Shown: positions 10,691 to 21,982 of the stretch, piece after piece
How the letters are laid out: every line of letters begins with the position of its first letter
Position numbering within the stretch: the first letter of the stretch is position 1
DNA from: Adiantum capillus-veneris
Taxonomy: Eukaryota; Streptophyta; Polypodiopsida; Polypodiales; Pteridaceae
Reading direction: 5' to 3'
Length of the DNA stretch: 64,000 nt
NCBI GenBank assembly: GCA_014529385.2
Contig: CM043955.1
Coordinates: 145,834,140 to 145,898,139 of the forward strand
The notes under the pieces: generated by a model
Seen by the model: only the letters and a program-made list of their open reading frames with translations
What the model was told of the DNA's origin: nothing
Databases searched by the model: none
Program-made: the position numbers and the translations under genes

Positions 10691-11056
10691 TTTTGGTGAC
10701 AGGACATTGAATGCCCTGCCACCCATCAACCATATTGTACTTGATTCACTTTTTAAAAAAAGTGCAAGGGTCGATAATAGACCCAAAATAGTCACCCACA
10801 AGACGCATTGTTTGCAAAATTGACAAGCGTAAAATTGACAATTGTACACATCATAGGCAAAATGAATTGATTGGCAAATGTAATAATGACAATTGTACAA
10901 CATCATAGGCATAAAGAATTGATTGGCAAAATGAACTGCGGTGACAAATGTAATAATATACATGGTTCAAAAAGACGTATAAAATCTGTCTCATGATACA
11001 TAAGCTATGAGAAACCCTAAACTAATGCTATCTAGCTACGGCTAAACTGACGTCGT
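10691..11056. other. B: 3' untranslated region
   Basis: Mirror image of A 8263-8624, differing only at isolated positions. No gene. Confidence 0.6.
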
Positions 11057-12178
11057 CTAGTCAGACGTCTCATCGCGTCCAAGCGGCGTATCTGTCGGAT
11101 TCTGCAAAAAAAGACAATAAGACAGCTTTCAGTAAGTATAAACATATAACGACATTTATAAAACAATACAAAAAATAGAAAAGAGTAAACCCTAATACTA
11201 ACCATGCCGCCGCGAGAACTGAGAATGTCCATCAGGGCGTTTAAGCCCTTCCTGCCTACGTACTCGCGTTGGTACGGTGTGGGATCATGTCCTGTCATCG
11301 ACCACTATCAAAACATACAAAGATTTCATTATGTTAGAATTAAAAAACTCATAAACCCTAAACTATCGAACATAAAGAGCAATGTGAAAACACTTACAAA
11401 ATCGGCCTCAAATGATGTCCATCCACCGCTCCCCAAGTGGTGCGAGCTCCCTGCCTCTACTCGCGCTCTGGATACATCCTTTTGTTGCTTCCACTTGTCG
11501 GGATTCTCGTGCGCTGCTTTCTTCGCATTCTTCCAATATTCTTTGGCCAGCCAATCTGGCCTGTTCCACCCATGCTTGATTGCTTTTTGCACTTCGGAAC
11601 GCTTGTGTTTGCAGTATTCGCGCATTCAAATCTTCATCAGGTCTTCATTGAATCACTGATCCCGTGTTGGAACGGGAAACTCATCATGAAGTATGCTGAT
11701 GACTCTGTTTTTTAAATCACTTGGTACTTCACTCCATTTGTTTAGTATGTAGTGTCTAAACAGCTGAGAGCAAAGACCACGCATGCGCGAGATCACCTTC
11801 TTGCCGTCATCATCCATGATGATACCGCCGCTGAAGTCGACGGAGTAAGGCAAGCCCTCTGGCCAGTGACGTGTGAACCTGGGTGTCCCAGCAGGGGTCT
11901 CTAGCGGCGTGTCGATGGGGTACAGACGTCAGGTGTCTCCACCGGCGTCTGGGCCCCGAAGCAAGGAGTGTCGAGTGGGGTGGCTCCTGGCGGAGTAGGT
12001 AGAGGTGTGTAGCTGCTAGGAACAGTCAGCCGCGCAAAACCTGGCGCGCCAAATGCTCCGAAAGAGAGGGAGATGCGGATGGAGTAGGAACGCACGATGA
12101 TGCGCTAGAGCGATGACGCTCCACGTACCACTGTCTCTGCTGCGGTGACAAAGAAGAAAGAAACTCCTCATCATCCAT
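11057..12178 (-). pseudogene. Second gene of CACTA B (Transposase_24/TNPA-like), deleted
   Basis: Starts MDDEEFLSSLSPQQRQW at 12178 as in A. The Ser/Pro block then jumps from SPSLSEHLA to PGFARLTVPSS near 12055, losing the RRSSGGGGGCC segment and shifting frame. A further frame change lies near 11920 (TPDVCTPSTRR, against TPDDRTPIDTP in A). The C-terminal half (SVDFSGGIIMDDDGKK, HKRSEVQKAIKHGW, GHDPTPYQ) and the last exon (stop at 11057-11059) are otherwise retained. It is probably non-functional. Confidence 0.78.
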
Positions 12179-12450
12179 ACCTGCATTAAACACACGAATA
12201 TTTAAACTTAATATTGAATGAATAGAGTAGACAATGACGCAAAGACCATTAAATACAATGACGTAATGACGCATATAAATACAATGACGCAATGAATTGA
12301 GTGATAGAAGAGGCAAGTCGAAAACTCAGAATTTTCAATCAAAAGATGTGAGCGCGAGTAGAAGAGAGCGTTATACACCATGGAAGGTACTTAGAGAGCC
12401 AGAGCTTTTACAACACGGAGCAAAATTGTTCAAATACAATATTTGTGGCT
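12179..12450. other. B: spacer between transposase and second gene
   Basis: Mirror of A 6681-6952, containing the same CAATGACG/CATTGTATTTA repeats and the CTGCATTAAA acceptor next to the start codon of the second gene. Confidence 0.5.
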
Positions 12451-14822
12451 TTAAGAGATCTCTCTCTCATCCTCGCATAACTCAGCATAACTTCCTATAT
12501 CTATATAGAGCTCTCCGTTTAAACACATATCCTCTGTTTCATTTTGTAGCTCCTCTGCATGCACCCCATATAGAGTAGTAGCATCTTGATGCTCGTCTGG
12601 CACCACCGCAGCGGCTTCTGATTGAGCATCTTCTCTGATCTTCTTCATTGATGCTGTTGTGATTGGCACATGGTAGCCTTCATACGTCCTTGCACTACGA
12701 GGGGCTACCTCTATGACGACCACCAGTTTGATGTAGACTTTGTAGGATGAAATATTACCTGCCAGAGCCACATAACTTACATGAGAGCTTTCAAGCACAT
12801 AACTTGTAAAAGGGGGATGTTAACTATTTACATACTTACTTGTTCACAATGCTCGGGTAGTACGAAAGTGTCTCTTAGGTCAGTCCATTTCTTAGTAGAA
12901 TCCACCTCAAGAAAACCAGACTCTCCTCTACGCACAGTAGCGTTGCGACCCTCCATGATTATCTTGAACCATTGCACGTCGAACAAGTCGACAAAAAATC
13001 CTCTGTAATCGATCCTCAAAATCTCTTGTAGCATGCCGAAGTAAGTGAGTTCCGCCACCACAGGATCTGCATCAGAGGAACGTCGTCGACTAGACTGTTC
13101 AAATTTTGCCATGATTCCACAATCTTGAGTAAAACGCTTTTTGTCGATCCGTTCCACCCTAAAATGTCGACCTTTACACCATGCTGCTGTGTATGACTTA
13201 TACTACAACGAACAAGGGTTATGAGTGGCCGTTCAAACGTTTAGAAATAAAGTCACTAGCTAGTCGTACATTGCAAACTTACCTTGGTCGCGCAACCCCG
13301 AGAGTACTCCCACTCTTCCTCAGTCACTTCGTCACCGCATTGTTGTGCGCTTTTCAATTGGTTGTGCAACCATCTTAAGCTCATGAATGTTGGTAGGCTC
13401 TCCAGACCCGTCGGATAGTGCATCGGTGGTCGTCTTCCCCGTCTCCACTCGATTCGTGCCCTCTGTCGCTCTTGCTTTGCATCCTCATATTGTGAAATCC
13501 ACTTTTGCATCACTGGATTGTGAAGCATGCAAAATCGGTTGATTTTAGCCTCTAGATCTTCCATCATCTTCTTCTCAACACCGAGATTGCACATGACAAT
13601 CCCAGATATGCGCTCATCATCTATGGTTCGCCATAGCGTGTCCCGAGCTTTATCAAATCCGTCTAGCCACTCTCCAATGTACACTAGGGACTCTGATACC
13701 AACCAACCTTCTGCCATGCTACCCTCCGGACGTGCCTTTTGACGCACATATCCCTTAAGCGTTTTCATGAAACGTTCTAAGAAGAACATCCATCTGGAAT
13801 GAACTGTGCCAGCTATTTCCACCTCATCAACTATATGAACAAGAAGATGCACCTGAATGGTTAGCATGGTAGTAGGAAAATGTTTCTCAAACTTGCATAC
13901 AAGCTCCGCAGCATTTAGTTTGGCGAATGGTATGGAGTCTATGTTGATCTCCTTTTGTGAGATCCGTTGCACCAGCTTTGCAAGTTTGTAGATTGTGTTA
14001 CGGATGTCGAGAGACAAACATCCCTCAATGGCAACCGGTAAAATAAATTGTAAAGTATGTGCAGCAATGATATTAAAGTCCACATTTTATGCAATGATAT
14101 TAAAGTCCACTATGAACGTACCTGACACATTTTATGCCAATCGTGTGACTTCAAACCGGTAAGCTTTCCTTCTTTAGTAAAACACGTTCGGAGCGAGTGC
14201 ATTACGCCAGTGGGGGTCCGCAAAGATCGAATGGTCTCTTTTACTTTGCGTTCTTGGGCTCCTGTGAAAATCCATGGTGCTTTAGGGAGTTTTATCGATC
14301 CATCAGACGCTGTTTGCGGCCAATATTGCTCCATACGATCCACATTTCTAAGGTCAACTCTGGCTCCCAAAGTATCTTTCTTGCCGGTCAGATGGTCCCA
14401 TAGTAGATTACCCACATTCTTGAATATGTGCATTGGATCGAGCAAGTGATTGATCATGAGTCGGGGCCAGTATGGTAACTCGTACCATAGAGATAGTCTC
14501 TTCATCCCTGGAGGCAATCCGTCATCGCACATCTCCTTCTGCTCTAACCATGCTTGTGCAGACATCCTTGGTGGCTCTCTTCCCAAAAATCCGTCACGTA
14601 ACACATGATTCTCTGGAAGATACGCTTGATGACCTTTGTAGATTTGCTTCTTCAGTGAGGGCGCCCTACGTGCATTCAGTCTAGGTCCACATGTGACACA
14701 TGCTGCAAAGAAACACGTCTTGTCCGTCGCACAGCATGCTTGCATTGATTACAAGGACATAAGACCCTCGTTGAGAGATAGGTGTTTCGGTTGGATGGTC
14801 CCACATCCTCGTCACTACTCAT
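12451..14822 (-). pseudogene. Element B transposase, C-terminal half retained, N-terminal half deleted
   Basis: ATG at 14822 and the first codons, including CPCNQCKHAVRR, are kept. At about 14704, after TTTGCAGCA, the sequence jumps to CVTCGPRLNARRAP, losing the region that A still has (5105-6350) and shifting frame. From there it has KKQIYKGHQAYLPENH, MINHLLDPMHIFKNVGNLLW, TTMLTIQVHLLVHIVDEVEI, SRWMFFLERFMKTLKGYV, LESLPTFMSLRWLHNQ, then after an intron the DUF4216 part (YFGMLQEILRIDYRGFFVDL, FDVQWFKI, GRNATVRR) and the end SYAELCEDEREIS at 12451. Its losses are nearly complementary to those of A. Confidence 0.87.
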
Positions 14823-14884
14823 AATGAGGATAAACATCTTATAACCTGGACAACAAATTTAATATTCTATTGGCATTCTTCGTC

Positions 14885-14954
<70 letters not shown>

Positions 14955-15545
14955 CTCACATTCTCTAGTCATGTCCAATCCCCGCACACCTCGGTCTAGA
15001 GGTGCACGGAGATCAGAACAACCGGGTTATAATCTCGTCTTTATTGGTCAATACCTATATTTGTGGGTACAAGAAATCTACAGACCCACGTCTACATGAT
15101 ACTGCATGTAGTGGACAAAACCCCTTTGCCTCTTCTCTAGCTGTAGCACTTCACAGCATCTTAACATCTTTTCACAGTAGATCTTTTCACTGTTCGTCTA
15201 ACTCTAAACCCTAAACCGTAAGTAATTCTTGCGTGGACTCGATCTAACGTAAATAAGCGTAAATCTAAATAAACGTAAATCTAACTAAAAATAAACCTAA
15301 ATCTAATTTAACGTAAGTCTACATCTAACCTAATCTTTAACGTCTTTTGGGATAGTTTCCTACGACGTTAAAACTCTCTTCTTCTTGTGTGTGTGTGTGT
15401 GTGTGTGTGGGTAAACCTAAATAAACCTAAGTCTAATCTAATATAACATAAATCTAAATCTAACGTAAATTATGTTATATTAAAAACAAAGAACTAAACT
15501 AACAGGAATTATAAGAACCTTAAAACTGATTTAACACATAATTTT
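14823..15545. repeat. B leader with (CT)n run and TTAGATTTA-type repeats
   Basis: Mirror of A 4321-4997: a (CT)n tract at about 14886-14953, longer than its partner in A, a (GT)n tract near 15385-15409, and AT-rich units. No gene. Confidence 0.7.
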
Positions 15546-15894
15546 TCACATAACTCGGCAAGAGTTGGCACTCATCACTAAAGATGTGAGAGTTAACTTC
15601 CGGCGGTGACGCTGCCTCATCTCCATCCACATCTGACGACAGCAATTGGCCCTTTGGACCGTTCTTGCTCTTGTTACTAACTTTGAAGTTGCTGTTGAAT
15701 GACTAGAGGTTGTCTAGATGGTCATTGTCGGGGATGTAGTGACTCTTGCCGCCCTGAAGATCCACCTTCTTCCCTATCTTCTGAAGACATTTCACCAGCA
15801 CTTTTGGATCGACGGAGCCCACCATGAGTGAAGCAGCAATACCCTATATTCCATTGAGGGCTTTCTTCACCCGCTTCATGCAGGCATCGCAGTC
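15546..15894 (-). pseudogene. Captured HIPP-type HMA gene fragment in B
   Basis: Second copy of the fragment described at 3969-4320. It has the CDACMKRVKK start and the VDPKVLVKCLQKIGKKVD signature in one continuous frame, without A's extra C. It shares the two TAG codons. Near the C-terminus it lacks two bases present in A (A reads GATGAGAATGCC, B reads GATGAGTGCC), so the CaaX end is out of frame. Shared stops but private frameshifts place the capture before A and B separated. Confidence 0.85.
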
Positions 15895-16289
15895 TATGGA
15901 GACCTAAATCTAATCTAATATAACGAAAATCTAAATCTAGCGTAAATAAACGTAAATCTAACTAAAAATAAACCTAAATCTAATCTAATTTAACTTAAAT
16001 AAACCTAAATCTAATTTAACGTAAGTCTACATCTAACCTAATCTTTAACGTCTTTTAGGATAGTTTCCTATGACGTTATAACTCTCTTCTTCTTGTGTGT
16101 GTGCACGTGTGTGGATGTGTGTGCCAATAAAAAGAGATAAATGGTATAACCTTTCTATCACCCATGCCAAGTATGATAGATTGGTTATGCCATTTCCCTC
16201 TTGAATAATAGGTCTTGAGTTCAACTCCTCGTCGGCTAGATCTTTAGGTCTTTTAATTTTAATTAGTTTCCTACGACGTTAAATTAGTT
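15895..16289. other. B: AT-rich leader
   Basis: Mirror of A 3591-3968: TTAGATTTA-type repeats to about 16030, then a short non-coding stretch with a (GT)n run near 16096-16125. No gene. Confidence 0.5.
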
Positions 16290-16520
16290 TCTCTCTCTTT
16301 CTCTCTCAATGTGTGTGCGTTTTTTTGGATCGTATGCATGTTTTCTCTCTCTTTTCCTCTCTCAATGTGTGCGTTTTTTGTTTATGCATGTTCTCTCTCT
16401 CTTTTCCTCTCTCAATGTGTGCGTTTTTTGTTTATGCATGCTCTCTCTCTCTCTTTTCCTCTCTCAATGTGTGTGTGCATTCTTTGTTTATGTATGTGTG
16501 TGTGCGTTTTTGTTTAGGTT

Positions 16521-16572
<52 letters not shown>

Positions 16573-16579
16573 AACACTA

Positions 16580-16620
<41 letters not shown>

Positions 16621-16690
16621 GAGAGAGAAAGAGGGGAAGGGAACATGAGAGTGAGGAGAGGGAAGGAGTATACATGGCTCTCCTTCCTCT

Positions 16691-16740
<50 letters not shown>

Positions 16741-16742
16741 AG

Positions 16743-16785
<43 letters not shown>

Positions 16786-16790
16786 CGTTA
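16290..16790. repeat. B microsatellite and 50-bp minisatellite block
   Basis: Mirror of A 3071-3590: AACGCACACATTGAGAG-type minisatellite units on the minus strand, then (CT)n at 16526-16570, (GT)n at 16580-16602, (GT)n at about 16695-16738 and (GA)n at 16744-16780. Repeat lengths differ from A, as expected for slippage. Confidence 0.9.
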
Positions 16791-16864
16791 CCTGCTCCTT
16801 GCTTGAGGGCGCCGAAAAACTCAGATCTGAGATCTGAGTTTTTGGGCGCTCTCTGTTATTTTTT

Positions 16865-16996
16865 TTAGCCCAGCCAGCGTCGCTATGAGCGTTGCAAATT
16901 TACTTGTAAATTTGCGACGCTCATAGCGACGCCGGGAATTTTTTTTTTTTAGCATCGCTGTGTGAGCGTTGCTAATATGAATAGCCTCTTGTAGTG
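16865..16996. repeat. B right end: hairpin and subterminal repeats
   Basis: GCGTCGCTATGAGCG and its inverse flank a TTTACTTGTAAA centre (about 16875-16937), as in A. AGCAACGCTCACACAGC-type units then run to the terminus at 16996. Confidence 0.8.
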
Positions 16997-18227
16997 GTTG
17001 TCCTACTGGTTCAACCGCATCTGCTATGTCGATCCCATGCCATAACTCCTGGAGCTCGTCAACTAGTGGAGCTAGATAAACATCCATGTTTTCTGCCTTG
17101 AACTTACCAGGTACAATCAAGCTTAAAATCAAATGACCCTTCTTGATAGCAAGCCACGGCAGGAGGTTGTAATTGATAAGGCACACAGGCCAAGTGCTCC
17201 ATGACGAGCTTCTCAAGCCAAATGGATTGACTCCATCCATTGCCATGCCCAAACGCAAATTGCGTGGTTCACTCTTAAAATGTGGCCAAGTATCTTCAAT
17301 GTGCCTCCAAGCCTTCGAATCAGCGGGCACCCTAAATGTTGCGTCAGTGGATCTATTCATAGAATGCCACCGCATCAACTTTGCAATGGAACCACAACGA
17401 AACATGTTTTTTATCCTAGGAATAATAGGGAAATGCCGCAACACTTTAGCTGGCACTGTCTCGCCAACTGCATCTTGTTTGTAGCGCATTGCTCCGCACT
17501 TAGGACACGACAGACAATCTGCGAATTCACTGCAAAAAAGAATGCAATCATTTGGACATGCATGAATCTTGTTGTAGTCCAAGCCAACTGAGGTCAGAAG
17601 TTGCTGTGCGTCTGGCCTAGAGGGAGGCATTTCATTGCCAGCCGAGAGAATTTGCTCCCGCAATAACCTGTTTAAGCCACATTAAATTAAAAAGCTCTCC
17701 GAGCACATCACCGTTGCAATTGGAAAATCTCTTTTGTAAATTACGTACCTAAACAAAGCAGTGACGCTTGCATCTGACCACCCGTACACTGACTGAAGAT
17801 TCAAAAATGCCAAACAAGTACGAAGCACAGATATTTTGGCGCCTTCATAGATTGGTTGACGTGCCAACTTCCTCAACATGTCTTCAGGAGATAGGCGCAC
17901 GGTTGTCTGGAAGAAGGCATCCAACATCTCCTCCATGCCGTCGTCTTCTGTCTGTAAGCCCTTTTTTGCTTCCATCCGTGGCTCTATATTGGTCGGACCT
18001 TCACGCATAATCTTTTTTCTCTCTCTCTCAGATGTAGGTGCTATGTCACGGAAATCAACGCCCGTTTCGTAGGAGTCGTATCACAGATTCTATACGGTTT
18101 CTCTACCAAACTCTCCGTACTTGTGCACATGCTCATTACATATCCTACGCTTGCGCAAGATTTGATACTTACAAAGCGTGCACGAGCATGCAATCTTTTC
18201 CTCCATGTTAGTTGATGACGTTGCCAT
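16997..18227 (-). pseudogene. Element C transposase, N-terminal piece (TNP2/Transposase_21)
   Basis: Starts MATSSTNMEEKIACSCTLCK at 18227 (transposase-associated domain, CxCxxC). It reads on to HKYGEFGRE and then breaks frame. The exon ending at 17749 contains RLSPEDMLRKLARQPIYEGA and GWSDASVTALFR. An intron (17668-17748) separates this from exon 2 (17667 down), which reads LLREQILSAGNEMPPSRPDA, KIHACPNDCILF, CLSCPKCGAMRYK, KVLRHFPIIPRIKNMFRC, LRLGMAMDGVNPFG and LIVPGKFKAENMDVYLAPLV, then AVEPVGQP, where element B cuts it. The intron position equals that in A. Protein similarity to A is only moderate, so C is a different CACTA family. Confidence 0.87.
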
Positions 18228-18710
18228 TTACAATGATTATGAATGTTGTTTTAATATATATATATATATACTCCTCACAATGTAAACTACCTCGCATTCT
18301 CTAGTCTTGCTCAATCTCCGTACACTTCGGTCCAGAGGTGTATGGAGATCAGGACCACCGGGTCAAAATCTCGTCTTTATTGGTCAAATCCTATATGGGT
18401 AAACACATACGTGCACTCCCAGGTGTACATGGCAATGCATGTAGCAGGAAAAACCCCTTTGCCTCTTTTAGTTCCATAGTTTCTTCTCTGTCTGCGTACC
18501 CTTTCTCTCGTTCTTTCTCTCTCGATCTCGCTCTCGCTATCTCTCTTTCTCTCTCCCTCTCTCGATCTTGCTCTCGCTATCTCTCTTTCTCTCTCTCTCG
18601 ATCTCGCTCTCGCTATCTCTCTTTCTCTCTCTATTTCCCTATTTTTCTATCTCTCTCTCTATTTCTCTATTTTCCTATTTCTCTGCCATAACTCCTGGAG
18701 CTCCACTTCC

Positions 18711-18757
<47 letters not shown>

Positions 18758-18800
18758 TATATATATATATAACTCTCTTTCTCTATCTCTCTATTTCCTA

Positions 18801-18851
<51 letters not shown>

Positions 18852-19263
18852 ACCTCTCTCTCTCTCTCTCTCGCTCTCTACTTCCCTATCTCTCTAATGA
18901 TCGAACGAGCGACTCATCTAGGGAGATCTACTAGACGCCCACTACTGCGGAGGACTACACAACATCGACAGAGGCTACATCAGAGGATCTAGCTAGGTCA
19001 CTTTGGCTCGACATGCACAACGCCCGGTCAGAGTACTGACCATGGAGGAGATCTACCTAGTCCACACCCAACAGTTTAGGATTCCATAATATTTTATTTT
19101 GTCATCTTCTTACTCTGACTTTGTATCAGATCCATCACATTGTAACTTTCTTGTCTCATGTCTCATAGGTCACTTTGGCCTTTCGAAGACGTTAATATAA
19201 CATTTCATTTCATTTCTCTCTTTAATTTTTTTTTCTTTAATTTTAATTTCCTAAGCATACATT

Positions 19264-19326
<63 letters not shown>

Positions 19327-19551
19327 ATTACCTACACACACACACACACACATTTCTCTCTCTCTCTCTTTCCTACACACACACACACACATTTCTCTCT
19401 CTCTCTCTATCTCTCTCTCTCTCTTTCCTACACACACACACCTCTCTCTCTCTCTCTCTCTTTCCTCACACACACACACTGCTCTCTCTCTCTCTCTATT
19501 TCCTACACACACCTCTCTCTCTCTCTTTCCTCTACACACACACACACACAC

Positions 19552-19615
<64 letters not shown>

Positions 19616-19780
19616 TACACACACACACACAATGTAGAGGTAGAGAGAGAGAGAGAGAGAGAGAGGGGTTGGGGAGGGTGGAGATGGACATAATACCTAC
19701 GCAGCAGGTTTCAGCCAAGACCCGAGCAGGCGAAAATGGCCCCTGCGCGCGGGTTTCGCTTTTTTCCCCCAAATTTTTTT
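18228..19780. repeat. Element C 5' leader rich in microsatellites
   Basis: (AT)n at about 18252-18270, a TCTCTCGATCTCGCTCTCGC repeat at 18500-18615, (CT)n at 18715-18752 with (AT)n at 18756-18770, (CT)n at 18803-18847 and 19266-19323, alternating (CA)n/(CT)n at 19335-19630 and (GA)n at 19641-19664. Between 18895 and 19200 lies about 300 bp of complex sequence without a recognisable gene. Confidence 0.7.
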
Positions 19781-19972
19781 GCATCGCTATACGCGTCGAT
19801 ATACGTGTCGCTATACGCGTGGAAAATAAAAGCCTTTCCACGCATATATCGACGCACACTACGACGTGTATAGCGACGCGTATAGCGATGCCTGCTAATG
19901 TCATCGATATACGCGTGGAAAAGCATGGCCGTCGATATATACGCGTCGATATCTTCATTTAGTGTTGTAGTG
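19781..19972. repeat. Element C right subterminal repeats
   Basis: Units of TATACGCGTCG, TATCGACGC and GTATAGCGACG in both orientations up to the TTGTAGTG terminus at 19972. The arrangement matches the left end at 339-480. Confidence 0.82.
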
Positions 19973-20292
19973 GGTCGTGTGCTAGAGACGGAGCAACTAG
20001 AGAGAATTTCGACTTACGCGAGTTCTCAATATCCACCTACTTTAGGTTCCGAGCCCTCGGTGGGGACCCAAGGTAATATAAACCAAGACCCGAACATAGC
20101 GGCTAGTGACTCTTTCTCTGACTACGACGTTGTTAAAAGCTGGATACACCCCATGGAAACTAACTACTCGGAAGATTATCATTTTTTGTAATTATTCATT
20201 TATTGAGGAAACCCGATTTTTCACCTTGTAAATATTGGGGCTTACAAAAGTTTCCAGATTGTATCCCAGTTTTGATAGTTAGATTGAGTAGA
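19973..20292. other. Right flank of element C, possible coding remnant
   Basis: Starts with GGT, the right TSD copy. The plus strand has an open reading to a stop at 20191 (LERISTYASSQYPPTLGSEP, then SDYDVVKSWIHP), which could be the end of an old retroelement or host gene. No family was recognised. An AT-rich stretch follows up to the LTR. Confidence 0.35.
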
Positions 20293-21063
20293 TGGTTAAT
20301 TTGGAACTTTAGGGTTTGAGAATTGTAAGGTATATATACCACTTTTTCACCTTAATGGAAAACCTTTTGTCATTTTTAAAACAAGTTTTGAAGTCTGTGA
20401 GTGAGCGTACTGTGTACGAGAGAGAGTGTGAGCTTCATCTTGACGCTATGTGTGCACCGATGGTCGGAATCAAGTGCGGAGAAGTGCAGCGTGTTGCGCT
20501 CGACGAGAGCCACTCACCGATACCTACATTGCGCGCGTATGGTCCGGTTTTGCGAGCTCCTTCTACGAGCTTTATCTGGTGATTTGGTGAGCATACGTTG
20601 TTCGATTTTTCATTGCAGCATATCCACGCATTCACATTGAGTAGAGCTACACATTAGGTACTTTAGATTTTGGAAACGAAGACTTGCAAATTTCGGCCAG
20701 ACATCTTGTGTGATTTTGCACCATGTGTTTTGGGTTGGGGTTTTGGTTCATAGACCTTAGGGAGAGCTACCTATTGGTGTTAGTAGGGTCTCCTTCAAGT
20801 TCTGTGGTGTTTCGGGATTGTTTGATGGGTGTTCAGCTCTAGAAAGCATTGTAGGAAGTTTCCTCTTATGCACTCTTGAAGGCTGTGACTTAGACAATTG
20901 GTAGAGACCTTTGTAGGAATTAGTTAGGAGTTGGTCGAGTGTAGGTTGCACCTTATGCTTGCTTCCACGCGCCTGCGGGTGGTCGAGCTTCGTCCTTAGC
21001 TGACGTTATATGCTAGGTGAGTTCTCGCTGTGCTGACGTCCGTCGCGGCGTATCCGTCCAACA
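20293..21063 (+). repeat. 5' LTR of E1
   Basis: 771 bp, TG...CA. TATA-like TATATATACC at 20331-20340. It matches the copy at 37660-38428 at roughly 95-96% by eye; differences are mostly transitions plus small indels near the 3' end. The boundary is sharp: after CCAACA the two copies diverge at once. Confidence 0.9.
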
Positions 21064-21064
21064 T

Positions 21065-21082
21065 TGGCGCCGCTAATGGGGA
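21065..21082 (+). promoter_or_regulatory. Primer binding site, tRNA-Asp-like
   Basis: TGGCGCCGCTAATGGGGA lies one base after the LTR. Plant gypsy elements primed by tRNA-Asp have TGGCGCCGTTGCCGGGGA here; the first eight and last five bases agree. The site is degenerate but correctly placed. Confidence 0.75.
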
Positions 21083-21982
21083 CGAAAACCTTAGGTAGGT
21101 GACCGAGACTAATCCTTGAGGATAGGTATTTTTGGCTTGTCAAGAGTCCTGTTTTACATTTAGATAGAATCAGAGGGTGGAGGACTCTCTAGGTCTTAGA
21201 GGGAGTCTAGGAAGCGTGTGTCTAACCTAGATCCTTCAACTTAGGTAGATTTAGGTAGACTAAGATAGTTTTAGGTATTAGTTGAGTTCTTGAGTAGGGG
21301 TTGGAGCGGTAGAAGCGGTGAGAGGAAAGCTTGGGAGTCCAGAGAGGCCAGAAAGCAACCAAAACACCATTATCACCATTTCACATGATAAGTAGGAGTA
21401 AAGTAAGTAGGACATCTTTATTCAGGATCTAGAGCACTTCATGCATGTATACTTGCTTGGTAAATTCATCACAAGTTTGTAAAAGACGCAAAAGTATGCT
21501 TGAAAGTTTAAGTGAAGTCCAAAAGCTACTGTGAGTGTTTCTGATAGAGCTACAGAGCATTTCTGTCAGGAAAAAAATTAATTTCAAGCCAGGAGACATC
21601 CTATGCGTAGGATGTCTACAGGCTAATCTGGTGGGAATTTTGGGATTTTGAGTTGACCAGTGTGTTCAGAAGGTGGGGTTTACCCTATTTTCAACTAGAA
21701 AGTGGAAATTTGACCATATCTTGACAGGATAAGGCCAGATAGACTGAAATTTCCAGACATCCTACCGAAATTGTGCCAAAGCATTATTTTAAAACCAAAA
21801 CCATATGATGCCTGCATGAGCATGACTTGCATGATATATTGAGTGACTGAGAGGGGTTTCATCTCAGTTGGGTGAGAAAATTGGGTTCAAAGCAGACTTT
21901 AGCACTTTTGACTGAAAAAGGCAAGAACATCTAAAATTGGGGACTTTTGAAATCCTAACCAAAATCTAAGCATACCACTCGG
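21083..21982. other. E1 untranslated leader with one palindrome copy
   Basis: About 900 bp without a recognisable gene. At 21594-21617 it holds an imperfect copy of the 24-bp palindrome (half-site AGACATCCTACG) that recurs in the tandem array at 33459-34337. Leader and 3' region therefore share this element. Confidence 0.65.

Larger units (their letters stand above)
10442..16996 (-). mobile_element. CACTA transposon B, nested in C, inverted relative to A
   Basis: Begins CACTACAAGAGG at 10442 and ends CCTCTTGTAGTG at 16996, with GTT on both sides (10439-10441, 16997-16999). It is 6555 bp. Gene order is the same as in A but on the minus strand: captured HMA fragment, transposase, second gene. 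It interrupts the transposase of C just after AVEPVGQP. It is the same family as A but holds different deletions. Confidence 0.96.
339..19972 (-). mobile_element. CACTA (En/Spm) transposon C, split by two nested CACTA elements
   Basis: Starts CACTACAACAAAA at 339; the right end read on the minus strand starts CACTACAACACTAAATG. The termini are flanked by GGT on both sides (336-338, 19973-19975), the 3-bp duplication expected for CACTA elements. Subterminal arrays of TAGCGACGC/TATCGACGC-like units lie inside both ends. Coding capacity is on the minus strand: a TNP2-type transposase from 18227 downward and a Pro/Thr-rich second gene at 1166-2312. Two foreign CACTA elements (2872-8900 and 10442-16996) sit inside the transposase gene. 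Without them and their TSDs the element is about 7 kb. Confidence 0.93.
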
